Of a DNA stretch of 64,000 bases, positions 34,157 through 42,909 are shown in pieces. The translations under genes were made by a program, and so were the position numbers. The DNA lies in the NCBI GenBank assembly GCA_003611805.1, contig RAYM01000005.1, positions 47,679 to 111,678 of the forward strand, written 5' to 3'. The notes below the pieces were generated by a model, which ran no database searches, was not told the DNA's origin, and was given only the letters and a program-made list of their open reading frames with translations. Each line of letters opens with the position of its first letter. Position 1 is the first letter of the stretch. Source of the DNA: a bacterium 1xD42-87. GTDB lineage: Bacteria; Bacillota; Clostridia; Lachnospirales; Lachnospiraceae.

Positions 34157-34699
34157 CTACATGCCCTTTCTTGCACGAAGCAGCCGTTCCATCACATCAT
34201 CCTGGGGCGTGTTCCCTTGGAATTCCACCGAACAGTTTTCCTTCACGATTTGGTATATCTGCATCCAGCAGTAATTGGTCTGCTTCATGTAGGACTGGCT
34301 CATGGTGACATAGGGGGAGGCGATGGCGGCTCCCGTGGTCGGGTGTTTCGCCAGAAAACCCGTGGAGGATACGATTTCCTCACACTGAATCCACCGGGAC
34401 ACGCTCATGGCATATTGCTCCACCATCTGCACGGTGACCAGTTTTTCACATCCCCTCGCTTTCAGCCAGACATAGGTTTCGTTGTAGACCTCCTCCGCTA
34501 CCAGCTCCCGCCCGCTCTTCTGTGGGGATTTGAGGAAGTCCTTCACGGGCGGTACATCCACGCCTTCCAGTTCGGCAGGCTCCAGCATGACCGCCGCCGT
34601 CTTCCCCTCGCTGATTTTTTCCGTGAGTGCCTTCCTCTTACGTCCCGCGCCCGGTCTTGCGCCGCCCCGGTTGCTTCCGTCCTTTGCCACTGCCCTCAC
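34157..34699 (-). CDS. terS: Terminase small subunit (P27 family)
   Basis: 180 aa. The N-terminal GGARPGAGRKRKAL is typical of small terminases, followed by VKDFLKSPQKSGRELVAEEVYNE (in two parts) and a helical C-terminus ending VMERLLRARKGM. It recognises the packaging site and recruits the large subunit. The start is a GTG; 34699 or 34690 are both possible. It is located just after an HNH gene and a large inverted repeat, consistent with a cos-type packaging region. Confidence 0.85.
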   Translation of the reverse strand: MRAVAKDGSNRGGARPGAGRKRKALTEKISEGKTAAVMLEPAELEGVDVPPVKDFLKSPQKSGRELVAEEVYNETYVWLKARGCEKLVTVQMVEQYAMSVSRWIQCEEIVSSTGFLAKHPTTGAAIASPYVTMSQSYMKQTNYCWMQIYQIVKENCSVEFQGNTPQDDVMERLLRARKGM

Positions 34700-34847
34700 C
34701 CCGTTTCTTTGATTTATTTTGAAAAGATGCTGCGGAAATCAAACACCGCAGCACCACGGAAAGCCTATGGAATGCGGAAATTGAAAATGGGGCAATCCCC
34801 CGTTTGATTTCCGGTTTTTGTGCGTGTGGCCCCACGCCCGTTCCCCG

Positions 34848-34912
34848 GCGGGTCCCTTGTGGAGATTCCACCCGCCCCTCCCGGCTGGCAGGAATCTTCA
34901 CAAGGGACCCGC
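34848..34912. repeat. Large inverted repeat, candidate cos/packaging region
   Basis: Two 22-base arms (34848-34869 and 34891-34912), complementary except for one position that would be a G-U pair in RNA, with a 21-base GC-rich loop. It lies in the 220-base gap between the HNH gene and the small terminase gene. Neither arm is followed by a T-run, so it is not a standard terminator. Confidence 0.6.
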
Positions 34913-34922
34913 ACAGGATAAA

Positions 34923-35282
34923 TTAATGCTTATGCCACCTGTCGCCGCGCTCCGCATGAATCCTTGCATGGCAGGACTGGCACAATGAAATGAGGTTTCC
35001 CTCGTCATGGGTACCGCCCTCTGCCAGCGGCAGCTTGTGGTGTACCTCCTCCACAGGACGCAGCAGCCCTTTCTTATAACACTCCTCACAGAATGGGTGC
35101 TTTGCGGCGTATCGGTCACGGATGCGTTTCCACGCCCTGCCGTACCTACGGCGTACAGCCGGGTCACGGTCGTACTTCTCGTAGCGGCGGTTCTCCTGCT
35201 TCTCATGCTCCTCACAAAACCTCCCGTCCGTCAGCTTCGGGCATCCGGGGAAAGAACACGGCCTCTTCGGTTTCCTTGGCAT
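34923..35282 (-). CDS. HNH endonuclease of the packaging module
   Basis: 119 aa from MPRKPKRPCSFPGC, after GAGGAGGTGAGAGTG. Zinc-binding CxxxC/CxxC sets (CSFPGCPKL, FCEEH, FCEECYKKGLL) and the HNH core VEEVHHKLPLAEGGTHDEGN plus CQSCHARIH. HNH proteins placed next to terS in HK97-like cos phages assist the terminase in cutting the packaging site; this one has that position. Confidence 0.9.
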   Translation of the reverse strand: MPRKPKRPCSFPGCPKLTDGRFCEEHEKQENRRYEKYDRDPAVRRRYGRAWKRIRDRYAAKHPFCEECYKKGLLRPVEEVHHKLPLAEGGTHDEGNLISLCQSCHARIHAERGDRWHKH

Positions 35283-35362
35283 CACTCTCACCTCCTCCCG
35301 GAATAAAGAAAGCCCCCGCAGGATTCCAATGCTCCCGCGAAGGCCCTCTTGACATTTTTTCA

Positions 35363-35375
35363 TGCTATAAGCATA
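35363..35375 (-). promoter_or_regulatory. Candidate late promoter/operator region
   Basis: The only sizeable gap (35283-35413) between the late-regulator-like gene and the packaging genes. It contains a perfect small palindrome ATGCT-ATA-AGCAT in an AT-rich setting and no good sigma-A promoter, which fits activation by the adjacent regulator. Weakly supported. Confidence 0.3.
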
Positions 35376-35413
35376 CCACGTCCAAACAGATAAATCATCT
35401 CACAAAGTGGACA

Positions 35414-35875
35414 TTACTGCTTGCCAAACAGCAGGGTGGTCAGCTTTGCCAGCGCCCGGTTCTTCCTCCTGTATGCAGATGCCCTCTCAATGCCGAAATA
35501 GTCTGCGACATCATCTGCCATGCCGCTGCCGTATTCGTTATCCTCATTGTAAAATGCATCCAGCACATATCTGTCATCCTCAGAAAGCTCCTCCCATGCT
35601 GGAAGGAACCACTCCATGTATTCCACTGCCTGGCGGTACCGCTCCCGTAAGATATCAATCTCCTCAATGCCCTTTATCATCCTGTCCTCCACAGCATGGG
35701 GATTGTGCGCGTGGGGCATCCCGTCAGACTGTGGGCTGCTGACGCCGCCCATCTTCTCATATGCCGCCTTTATCTCATCATCCGTGTGTTCTATGATGAA
35801 CTTCATATTGCTGTAATCCTTCAGTGCATCCACGGCCGCCGACCGTTTGTCAAGGTATTTCCAGATAATGCTCAT
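35414..35875 (-). CDS. Sigma-70-like late transcription regulator (ArpU/DUF1492-like)
   Basis: About 153 aa from MSIIWKYLDKRSAAV after GGAGGCATGGCTT. The C-terminal 70 residues (WEELSEDDRYVLDAFYNED, then ADDVADYFGIERASAYRRKNRALAKL) look like a sigma region 4 helix-turn-helix. Such proteins sit between early and late modules in Gram-positive phages and switch on packaging and structural genes. The role is inferred from this position. Confidence 0.8.
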   Translation of the reverse strand: MSIIWKYLDKRSAAVDALKDYSNMKFIIEHTDDEIKAAYEKMGGVSSPQSDGMPHAHNPHAVEDRMIKGIEEIDILRERYRQAVEYMEWFLPAWEELSEDDRYVLDAFYNEDNEYGSGMADDVADYFGIERASAYRRKNRALAKLTTLLFGKQ

Positions 35876-35987
35876 AAGCCATGCCTCCAATCAAAATATA
35901 TTTGCTTCCTCCGGATTTTCAAAGATTGTCGTTGATTTTCATTGCTTGGCTCAGATTTGCATTTTTGACTGGAGACGGCATTTCCGC

Positions 35988-37352
35988 TTATATCTTCAAG
36001 TCAGCTTTTACTGCATCGATCAGTGCGGCCTGCGTGGTGTCCTTTTCGGATAATGCCTTCATGATCCGCTCATCTATGGTGCCTTTCGTGATGATGTGCT
36101 GCACCACCACGGTTTCTGACTGCTGCCCCTGCCGCCACAGCCTCGCCACCGTCTGCTGGTATAATTCAAGGCTCCATGTCAGCCCAAACCACACCAGTAT
36201 ATTCCCTCCGCCCTGGAGGTTTAGTCCGTGTCCTGCGGATGCCGGATGGATCAGCGCCACCGGGATCTCCCCGGCGTTCCATTTCCGGATGCTGCTGTCG
36301 GTATCCAGCCTGGAACATGGGATTTTCAGTTTCTGAAGCCGTTCCGTGATGCGTTCCAGGTCATGCCGGAACCAGTATGCCACAAGCACCGGCTTGCCGT
36401 TCGCCGCCTCGATGATGTCCTCCAGTGCATCCAGCTTCCTCCCATGGATGGCGACTGTCTCCCCGGCATCCGTGTAAATGGCCCCGTTCGCCATCTGCGA
36501 CAGCTTCCCGGAAAGGGATGCGGCATTGGCGGCTGTGATATCGCCGTCCGACAACTGCAGGACGAGGTCTTTCTTCAGATCCGCATAATGCGAATCCTCC
36601 TTCTCAGAGAGATACACGGTGTATCTGGAATTTACCAGTTCCGGCATCTGCAGGTGGTCGGTGGACTTCATGGAAATGGTGATGTCGGATATTTTGCCGT
36701 ATATCTGTTTCTCTGCCCCCGGCAGCGGCTTATAGGAGAACACCACCTGCCCGTTCTGCTTATCCGGCCGAAAGTAGGAAGTGCGGTACTGCCCGATGAA
36801 CCTGCCAAGCCGCTCGCCCATATCCAGCAGCCGGAACTCTGCCCATAAGTCCATCAGTCCGTTGCTGCTCGGCGTCCCGGTCAGCCCCACGATGCGTTTC
36901 ACCTTCGGCCGGACTTTCATCAGTGCCTTGAACCGCTTTGTCTGGTGGTTCTTGAAGGAAGATAACTCATCGATCACCACCATATCGAAGTCAAAGGGTA
37001 TGCCGCTCTCGGAAATCAGCCACTGTACGTTCTCACGGTTGATGAGGTAAATGTCTGCTTTCCGCTTCAGCGCCGCCAGCCTCTCCGCCGCCGTTCCAAT
37101 CGCCACGCTGTATCTTAATCCCCCAAGGTGATCCCACTTTTCAATTTCCGCCGGCCAACTGAAAGAAGCTACACGGATTGGCGCTACCACAAGCACCCTG
37201 CGGATTTCAAAGCGGTCAAACAAAAGGTCATTTAGTGCGGTCAGCGTGATGCTCGTTTTTCCAAGTCCCATGTCCAAAAGGACTGCTGCCACAGGGTGTG
37301 CCTCAATATAGCTGATGGCGTACTGCTGATAATCATGTGGCTCGTATCTCAT
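35988..37352 (-). CDS. SNF2-family DEAD/DEAH helicase
   Basis: About 454 aa from MRYEPHDYQQYAI, which overlaps the VRR-NUC stop by 20 bases. Helicase motifs: LLDMGLGKTSIT (I), VVIDELSSFKNH (II, DEAH-like DELS), GLTGTPSSNGLMDLW (III), HPASAGHGLNLQGG and QQTVARLWRQGQ (V-VI). A single-subunit SNF2 helicase of this size is standard in the replication module of Firmicute siphoviruses, next to VRR-NUC. Probable role in fork remodelling or recombination. Confidence 0.93.
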   Translation of the reverse strand: MRYEPHDYQQYAISYIEAHPVAAVLLDMGLGKTSITLTALNDLLFDRFEIRRVLVVAPIRVASFSWPAEIEKWDHLGGLRYSVAIGTAAERLAALKRKADIYLINRENVQWLISESGIPFDFDMVVIDELSSFKNHQTKRFKALMKVRPKVKRIVGLTGTPSSNGLMDLWAEFRLLDMGERLGRFIGQYRTSYFRPDKQNGQVVFSYKPLPGAEKQIYGKISDITISMKSTDHLQMPELVNSRYTVYLSEKEDSHYADLKKDLVLQLSDGDITAANAASLSGKLSQMANGAIYTDAGETVAIHGRKLDALEDIIEAANGKPVLVAYWFRHDLERITERLQKLKIPCSRLDTDSSIRKWNAGEIPVALIHPASAGHGLNLQGGGNILVWFGLTWSLELYQQTVARLWRQGQQSETVVVQHIITKGTIDERIMKALSEKDTTQAALIDAVKADLKI

Positions 37353-37614
37353 CAACCATCCCTCCAATCTGCGACTCGTCATCCAGCACATACACATTAA
37401 ATCCCAACTGCCGTAACTGTCTGTGCCGTGCCAACTGCAGGGGGCGGGGCTTTTTTCCGGGGGCTTTGACCTCCACAAATGCCATCCTCCCACCTGGGAG
37501 AAGTGCCAAACGATCAGGCACCCCATCAAAACCGGACGATGCGAACTTGACTGCCAAGCCCCCGGCGGCCTTGACTGCCGCCCTGAATTTCTGCTCTATG
37601 GTCTTCTCTCTCAT
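37333..37614 (-). CDS. VRR-NUC domain nuclease
   Basis: 93 aa. The complete domain is GLAVKFASSGFDGVPDRLALLPGG followed by AFVEVKAPG (split motif: GxPD...ExK), a PD-(D/E)XK Holliday-junction-resolvase-like core. VRR-NUC proteins cleave structured DNA. Directly coupled to the SNF2 helicase gene. Confidence 0.92.
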   Translation of the reverse strand: MREKTIEQKFRAAVKAAGGLAVKFASSGFDGVPDRLALLPGGRMAFVEVKAPGKKPRPLQLARHRQLRQLGFNVYVLDDESQIGGMVDEIRAT

Positions 37615-37658
37615 ACAAATACCTCCAATCCCTTATTTTTCAAGCATTCCCGGCTTTG

Positions 37659-37767
37659 GGGTGTAGGTCGGTGAAGGTCGTACCTTAAAACCCTCTATAG
37701 ATGATTTTTTACTGAAAAAACTGCCCTAAAGGGGGTTTTATACGGAGACCTACACCGACCTACACCC
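37659..37767. other. Candidate phage replication origin
   Basis: 15-base perfect inverted arms (GGGTGTAGGTCGGTG at 37659-37673; its complement at 37753-37767) with the 9-base unit ACCTACACC repeated twice on the right and once plus a degenerate copy (GGTGAAGGT) on the left. They enclose about 80 bases with an AT-rich core. It lies in the gap between the primase and VRR-NUC genes, as iteron origins often do. Confidence 0.6.
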
Positions 37768-37787
37768 TTACCGGAAAACAGGCGTTT

Positions 37788-40022
37788 TCAGCCGCCTATT
37801 TCCTCTTCCTGCAGGCGCAGCCCGTACACGGTGATCCCCGCTTTCGTCCTCCTTCTAGAAAATCCCGCCATTTCCAGCGCATTGTAAAAGTCCGCAGTGC
37901 TTCTCGCATATTCTCCCGTCCGACCGCAGTAAGAGCGGTATGCCCGGTACAGCTCACCCGATTTTTCGGTATAGTTCACCGCCGTCTCGCAACATTCATC
38001 CATGAAATGCCCAAGCCAGTCATTATCTTCACGATATGCTTTAATGGCATCCTCCACACAGGCAGGACAGGGGATGTGGAAGTTCCGGCTGATGACTTTC
38101 TTTGCCCCTTCGATGATCCACGCCATGATTGACGGGGCTGCCTCCGACACGAGGAAATCGGCATAGTTCTTCACATCCCCTGCGCCCTCTATTCTGGCAT
38201 GGAACGGGATCACGATCAGCCGCCTCCACGTCCCAGGGTCGTTTGCGCCCACCCTCGGCAGGTGGTTGGTGTAAAGCACGAGGGTATGGCTCGGAGTGAA
38301 GGAAAACGGGTCTTTGTACTTTTTCTCCGCAAAAATCTCATCCGTGGAACACATCTGCTTTACCACGGAGGTGTTCAGGCGCATCCCTTCCTCCAGCTCC
38401 GCAGCAATAATAAGCCGTTTGCCCTTCGCCTCGGCAAGTTCCGGCTTCACGTTCCGCTTGCACCCGACCGTGAGGGTGTCGGCAGACATATTCCCGCTGT
38501 AGGTGCCAAGCACACGGGCTATCGTGTTCCAAAATGTTGACTTTCCGTTCCTTCCCTCCCCGTAGGCAATGACCAGCGATTCCATGTAGACGCGCCCCAC
38601 CGCCGCCATGCCCACGATCTGCTGCACATAATCAATCAGCTCCGAATCACCGCAGAAAATAGTGTCCAGAGAATCCAGCCACAGTTTCTCCCCTTTATCT
38701 CCGGGAGCTACCGCTGTTATTTTCGTGATATAATCCTCCGGGCTGTGGTCACGCTTCCCCTCCAGCCCGTCCGGGAGGTAATAAGTGCCATCCGGCGTGT
38801 TCAGTAAAAAGCCGTCCTTATCCAGGTCAGACACGCTGATCTCCAGCATCGGCTTTGCTGCCTGCAAAGCCGACACCACGTATTTCATATCCCGCCGCTT
38901 CATCACGAACGCCTTATAGCCTAAAGCGGACATATACGCAAGGTAGGTGTCCATCTGCCCGCCGCTGATCTTCTTCTCCAGCGACTTGCCGCCAGAGGTG
39001 ATGGCATCCTCCGAGATGCCGGTGTCCATGAGCGCCTGCTTCGTCCGGGCGATCTCATCCTTCGCGTCCGCAAGCTGGAGGTCTAAAAATTCTTCTGCCG
39101 CGCCTACTGCCTGCTGCTTCGATTCCACCCAATACTGCCCGCAGAAACGCAGGTAGTCCGTGGCCGCCGTATAACGCAGCTCCACGCCGTACTCCCTGGT
39201 CAGCACCTTCGCCTGCCCGATGTCGGAGTAATCGTCGGGTTTTAAGGACTCCCGCCCGAACTCGTCATTGTACGCTTCCGGGGCGACATACCCTTCCTGC
39301 CCCTGCACCTTTTCCGCAAACCGGCAGGCGCTCTGCCATATCATGGCAAGCTCCGCATCCTCAAGCGGCGGATTGCACTTATTTGCTTCATCCATGAAGA
39401 TTTCATGCGCCCGTTCCGTCGCGCCGTACCGTTTCACCACGCGCCCCGCAAAATGGGACATGGTGGCGTTCCTCTGCCCCTGCGGTATCTCCCTGCCGCC
39501 CTGCGGCTTCACGATGCAGTCGATGGTGATCTCGCCCCCGTGCCAGAGGATGGAATCTGCCGGATGCCCGAAAATGAACCGTGCGGAATCCAGCGCCTTG
39601 GCATCGAAGAACGGGAATTTCTGCTGTATGGCTTTCTTCAAAGCCGCGCACGCCTCCCCGTCCGTGACCGGGTCATGCGGGAAATACACATGGAACCTCG
39701 GCCTTGCGGACTTCCCCTCCTTCGGCTTCATGTTGTTCCGGCTCGGCACCACAACGAACGCCACATCCTCCCCAATCTCCCTTTCCAGGTCTTCCGGGTG
39801 AATCCAGTCCGCCGGATTGTCGGAATGGGAATTGTCGCAGTCCATCACATCCGCATCGCAGGAGAGGAAATTGTCCCCGCTCCTGCGGCAGTTTTTGAAT
39901 TCCGCACACACATGGTCGAACGCCACCACTTCCATGCAGTCATCCTCATTGTCAATGACGCGCCTGTTTGGATATAAGCTGTTCTTTGCGTTCCCCCTGC
40001 AGTTTGCCGTATAAAGTGTCAT
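37788..40022 (-). CDS. Phage/plasmid primase-helicase, P4 family (D5 N-terminal)
   Basis: About 744 aa; ATG at 40022 used, a TTG at 40028 is possible. An N-terminal primase-polymerase-like part (about 1-170, with HSDNPADWIHPEDLE and RPRFHVYFPHD) precedes a D5_N region (about 270-420) and a superfamily 3 helicase: Walker A GEGRNGKSTFWN (about 478-489), Walker B RLIIAAELEEG, and sensor LVLYTNHLPRV. It primes and unwinds phage DNA. The candidate origin is directly downstream. Confidence 0.93.
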   Translation of the reverse strand: MTLYTANCRGNAKNSLYPNRRVIDNEDDCMEVVAFDHVCAEFKNCRRSGDNFLSCDADVMDCDNSHSDNPADWIHPEDLEREIGEDVAFVVVPSRNNMKPKEGKSARPRFHVYFPHDPVTDGEACAALKKAIQQKFPFFDAKALDSARFIFGHPADSILWHGGEITIDCIVKPQGGREIPQGQRNATMSHFAGRVVKRYGATERAHEIFMDEANKCNPPLEDAELAMIWQSACRFAEKVQGQEGYVAPEAYNDEFGRESLKPDDYSDIGQAKVLTREYGVELRYTAATDYLRFCGQYWVESKQQAVGAAEEFLDLQLADAKDEIARTKQALMDTGISEDAITSGGKSLEKKISGGQMDTYLAYMSALGYKAFVMKRRDMKYVVSALQAAKPMLEISVSDLDKDGFLLNTPDGTYYLPDGLEGKRDHSPEDYITKITAVAPGDKGEKLWLDSLDTIFCGDSELIDYVQQIVGMAAVGRVYMESLVIAYGEGRNGKSTFWNTIARVLGTYSGNMSADTLTVGCKRNVKPELAEAKGKRLIIAAELEEGMRLNTSVVKQMCSTDEIFAEKKYKDPFSFTPSHTLVLYTNHLPRVGANDPGTWRRLIVIPFHARIEGAGDVKNYADFLVSEAAPSIMAWIIEGAKKVISRNFHIPCPACVEDAIKAYREDNDWLGHFMDECCETAVNYTEKSGELYRAYRSYCGRTGEYARSTADFYNALEMAGFSRRRTKAGITVYGLRLQEEEIGG

Positions 40023-40024
40023 TC

Positions 40025-40456
40025 TCAAAACAGATCAACCTCCTCACATTTTTCTGTAAAATAACGGATAACCATATCCCGCTTTTCCGCTTTCTCAATC
40101 TCCGCCGCCATCCCTGTGGATATGGTCTTCCCAAACACCCACAACTGCTCGCACCTCCCTAAAAGCACCAGCCCCATGAACATACCGATTGCCCGCTCCG
40201 CAGGCTTGCCGTCATCCAAAAACTGCGGAAAGAGCAGGTGCGGGGCAAGCGGGATTGCGCCGTTCTTTACCGCAAACCGGCTGTACCTCCTCGCCCTCTG
40301 CGTGTTCCCTTCCACATCCCCGGCAAACGGGGAGCATATATAGACGAGCGGCCGGTATGCCCGCTTTGCCGCCCTTTCCTCCTTCCTGATCCCCGACAGC
40401 GCCGCATGGCTCGTCGGGTCGCTGTATCCCTCACTGTTGTATCTGCTGATTCCCAT
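40025..40456 (-). CDS. DUF4406/DUF7768-like (nucleoside deoxyribosyltransferase-like) protein
   Basis: 143 aa from MGISRYNSEGYSDPT after GGAGGTAGATTTT. The core VYICSPFAGDVEGNTQRA, PLAPHLLFPQFLDDG and EQLWVFGKTISTGMAAEIEK is the Rossmann-like pattern of the DUF4406 family, related to nucleoside 2-deoxyribosyltransferases. It may act on nucleotide pools or modified bases during replication; untested. Confidence 0.82.
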   Translation of the reverse strand: MGISRYNSEGYSDPTSHAALSGIRKEERAAKRAYRPLVYICSPFAGDVEGNTQRARRYSRFAVKNGAIPLAPHLLFPQFLDDGKPAERAIGMFMGLVLLGRCEQLWVFGKTISTGMAAEIEKAEKRDMVIRYFTEKCEEVDLF

Positions 40457-40628
40457 AAAATCTACCTCCATCCTGCCTGCGCCGGTCTTCCCGGACTGTG
40501 TCCGCAGGCTTGTAAAACGGGCAGTCCCTCCCGCCAAAGTCATTGTCCTTTAAGCAGGTGCAGATGCCGCCCCTGTTTGCGAAACAGTCGCCGTGCGCCC
40601 TGCACCCCTGCATTGCCGCTCTGCTCAT
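40431..40628 (-). CDS. Small cysteine-rich phage protein
   Basis: 65 aa, MSRAAMQGCRAHGDCFANRG followed by CTCLKDNDFGGRDCPFY. Five cysteines in a CxxxxxC...CxC...C pattern suggest metal binding. It overlaps both neighbours (26 and 4 bases). Such short proteins are conserved in replication modules of clostridial prophages, without known function. Confidence 0.75.
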   Translation of the reverse strand: MSRAAMQGCRAHGDCFANRGGICTCLKDNDFGGRDCPFYKPADTVREDRRRQDGGRFYGNQQIQQ

Positions 40629-40957
40629 CCCTCTCCGCCTCCTGAAATCAATCTGATATTCCCCTCCATCCTTCTGCGGAGGACTTCCGTTTTGTTAAAC
40701 TGCGCCCTCCAGTGCCTCCGCTGTGGGGAATCTGCCGGAAGCGCCTCCTCTGTTTCTCTGTACATACCGCAGAGGGCCGTGTACCCGTCCGCCAGCTCCC
40801 GCAGTTCCAAGAGCAGTTCTGCCTTTGCCTCATCTGTGCAGTATGAATTGATGAGCCTTGCGGCTTTCCTCAGCGCTGGCATCTTGCAGGGGAAGAACGC
40901 CTCCACGTTCAGCTCCATATATCCCGTCCCGTATTCAATCCGCAGCCGTTCCATCAT
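40625..40957 (-). CDS. Hypothetical replication-module protein
   Basis: About 110 aa from MMERLRIEYGTGYME after AGGGGGTGC. Helical, with ELLLELRELADGYTALCGMY. It sits between the polymerase (11-base gap) and the cysteine-rich gene (4-base overlap). No family recognised. Confidence 0.68.
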   Translation of the reverse strand: MMERLRIEYGTGYMELNVEAFFPCKMPALRKAARLINSYCTDEAKAELLLELRELADGYTALCGMYRETEEALPADSPQRRHWRAQFNKTEVLRRRMEGNIRLISGGGEG

Positions 40958-40968
40958 GCACCCCCTGC

Positions 40969-42909
40969 CTAATCCTTCTGGTAAAACGAACATTCGTAAC
41001 CATCCGCGCGGAGCAGTAAGCCTTTTGCCCAAGGCGGCGTCCTTCCCAGCTGTTCACATACAGCAGGAAGGGACATCCTCCTGTCCGCCTCGATGATGAT
41101 CTCATCATGGACGTGCGCCACGATTGCACAGTTCCGTAAAGTCCGCATGGCATAGCAGAGGATATCCCTGCTGACCGCCTGCACGATGTTCTCCACGAAC
41201 TTGGGACCATAGCTTTCCAGCCGCTCCCATTTCTTCGTGCCGCCCACGCCCATGTAAGTGACGGATTCCCCGCCAAAGCGGTTCTCGCCAATCCTCGGCT
41301 TCACATACGCAAGCCGACGCCCGGAAAAAAGCGTGATGAACAGCATCCCGCTCTGGTAATCAAAGCGGATGCCGTGTGTTTCTGTTGGCACTCTCTTTTT
41401 GATGCATTCCTTCACCGCACGGTCGACCGCCCACCAGAACTCCGTGATGCTCGGATTGGAATCCCGCCATGCCGACACAAGCGGCTGCAGCTCTTCCTCC
41501 GCAAGCCCCATCTCCAGCGCACCCATGGATTTCAATGCCCCGACCGATCCGCCATAGCCGAGGGCCAGTTCCGCTATCTTCCCTTTCTGCCGCAGATGCC
41601 CGTTCACGCCATGCTTCTCAACAGGCACCTGGAACATCTGGCTTGCTGAGGCGCAGTAAATATCACCGCCGCCCTCGAACACCTTGATCCGCCACCGCTC
41701 CCCGGCGATCCATGCGATCACCCTCGCCTCGATTGCGGAAAAGTCCGCCACAATGAACTTCCTCCCGTCCTGCGGCACGAAAGCCGTGCGGATGAGCTGC
41801 GAGAGCGTATCCGGGATATCCTCATAGAGCATGGCAAGGGCATCGAAATCCCCGGCTTTCACAAGTTCCCGCGCCTGCGCCAGATCGGGGATATGGTTCT
41901 GGGGCAAATTCTGCAACTGTATAATGCGGCCGCTATACCGGCCGGTTCGGTTACCTCCGTAGAAGCGGAACATTCCCCGCGCCCGGCTGTCTTTACATAC
42001 TGCATTTTTCATTGCCGTGTACTTTTTCACAGAAGACTTGGCAAGCTGCTGCCGAAGCACCAATGCCTCTGCGAGTGGTTCCGGCGCAGTCTTTAACAGT
42101 TCCGCCACCGCCTTTTTATCAAGGGAGTCTGTTTCCATCCCGTTCTCGGAAAGCCACTGTTTCATCTGCTGCACGGAGTTTGGGTTTTCCAGCTCCGTCA
42201 GCTTTTTCATTGCATTTGATAATCTTGATTTGGAACGCTCATCCATCTGGATTGACTGCCCCACCATTTCCATGTCCACGCCGATTCCCCGGTCGTTGAT
42301 CTCCTGGTCCTGCCAGTATTCCTCCCACACAAAATCCGGCATGGGGAACTTCACAAGCCTCTGCTGTATCTGCATCTCCGCCTCTACGTCACGGAGGTTG
42401 TATGCCTTGAACCGCTCCCACTTCTCCTTATCGTGTTCCGACAGGTTCCGCGTCCTTCCACCATTTGTCTTGGTCGGTTTGCAGGGAACGCAGAAATACC
42501 GGATCAGGTCTTTCCCTTCTGACAGCTTTTGTTTTTCCAGGCCAAGCACTGCGCCCACATTTTCCAAGGATTGCGGAAGCCCCAGGTATGCCGCCCAGAC
42601 CATAGAGCATTTCCACGATGAAGGGTCAAGATATTCCCCATCCGGCAGGCCAAGATATCGTGACAGGCAGATTCTTTCAAATTGTGCGTTATAGGCCCAT
42701 TTCTCTACTGTTTCATCGTCCAATGCCGACATGATTTCCGCAGGAATTTTTCCCCCGCAGGCAAGGTCTACCACTTTTACATCACCGCCATCAACGCTGT
42801 ACCCAAATAAAAGGATTTCAAAGTTTGGGGATTCGCTGTAACGGTAAACGCCTGCCTTAGACAAATCCACATCGGAAAATGACTCTATATCGATTTCTAA
42901 AGTATTCAT
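40969..42909 (-). CDS. Family A DNA polymerase
   Basis: About 646 aa from MNTLEIDIESFSDVD. A 3'-5' exonuclease domain occupies about 1-190 (DIES, KWAYNAQFER and AYNLRDVEAE carry the metal-binding acidic residues). The polymerase domain has motif A ADFSAIEARVIAWIAGE (about 388), motif B RQKGKIAELALGYGG (about 440), and motif C VAHVHDEIII (about 605). It is the replicative or repair polymerase of the phage. Its start overlaps the stop of the upstream homing endonuclease gene by 4 bases. Confidence 0.95.
   Translation of the reverse strand: MNTLEIDIESFSDVDLSKAGVYRYSESPNFEILLFGYSVDGGDVKVVDLACGGKIPAEIMSALDDETVEKWAYNAQFERICLSRYLGLPDGEYLDPSSWKCSMVWAAYLGLPQSLENVGAVLGLEKQKLSEGKDLIRYFCVPCKPTKTNGGRTRNLSEHDKEKWERFKAYNLRDVEAEMQIQQRLVKFPMPDFVWEEYWQDQEINDRGIGVDMEMVGQSIQMDERSKSRLSNAMKKLTELENPNSVQQMKQWLSENGMETDSLDKKAVAELLKTAPEPLAEALVLRQQLAKSSVKKYTAMKNAVCKDSRARGMFRFYGGNRTGRYSGRIIQLQNLPQNHIPDLAQARELVKAGDFDALAMLYEDIPDTLSQLIRTAFVPQDGRKFIVADFSAIEARVIAWIAGERWRIKVFEGGGDIYCASASQMFQVPVEKHGVNGHLRQKGKIAELALGYGGSVGALKSMGALEMGLAEEELQPLVSAWRDSNPSITEFWWAVDRAVKECIKKRVPTETHGIRFDYQSGMLFITLFSGRRLAYVKPRIGENRFGGESVTYMGVGGTKKWERLESYGPKFVENIVQAVSRDILCYAMRTLRNCAIVAHVHDEIIIEADRRMSLPAVCEQLGRTPPWAKGLLLRADGYECSFYQKD

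Noticed and set aside
34638..34901. Minus-strand frame of 87 codons across the inverted repeat between HNH and small terminase
   Set aside because: It overlaps the terS start and the large palindrome; basic low-complexity translation without family resemblance.
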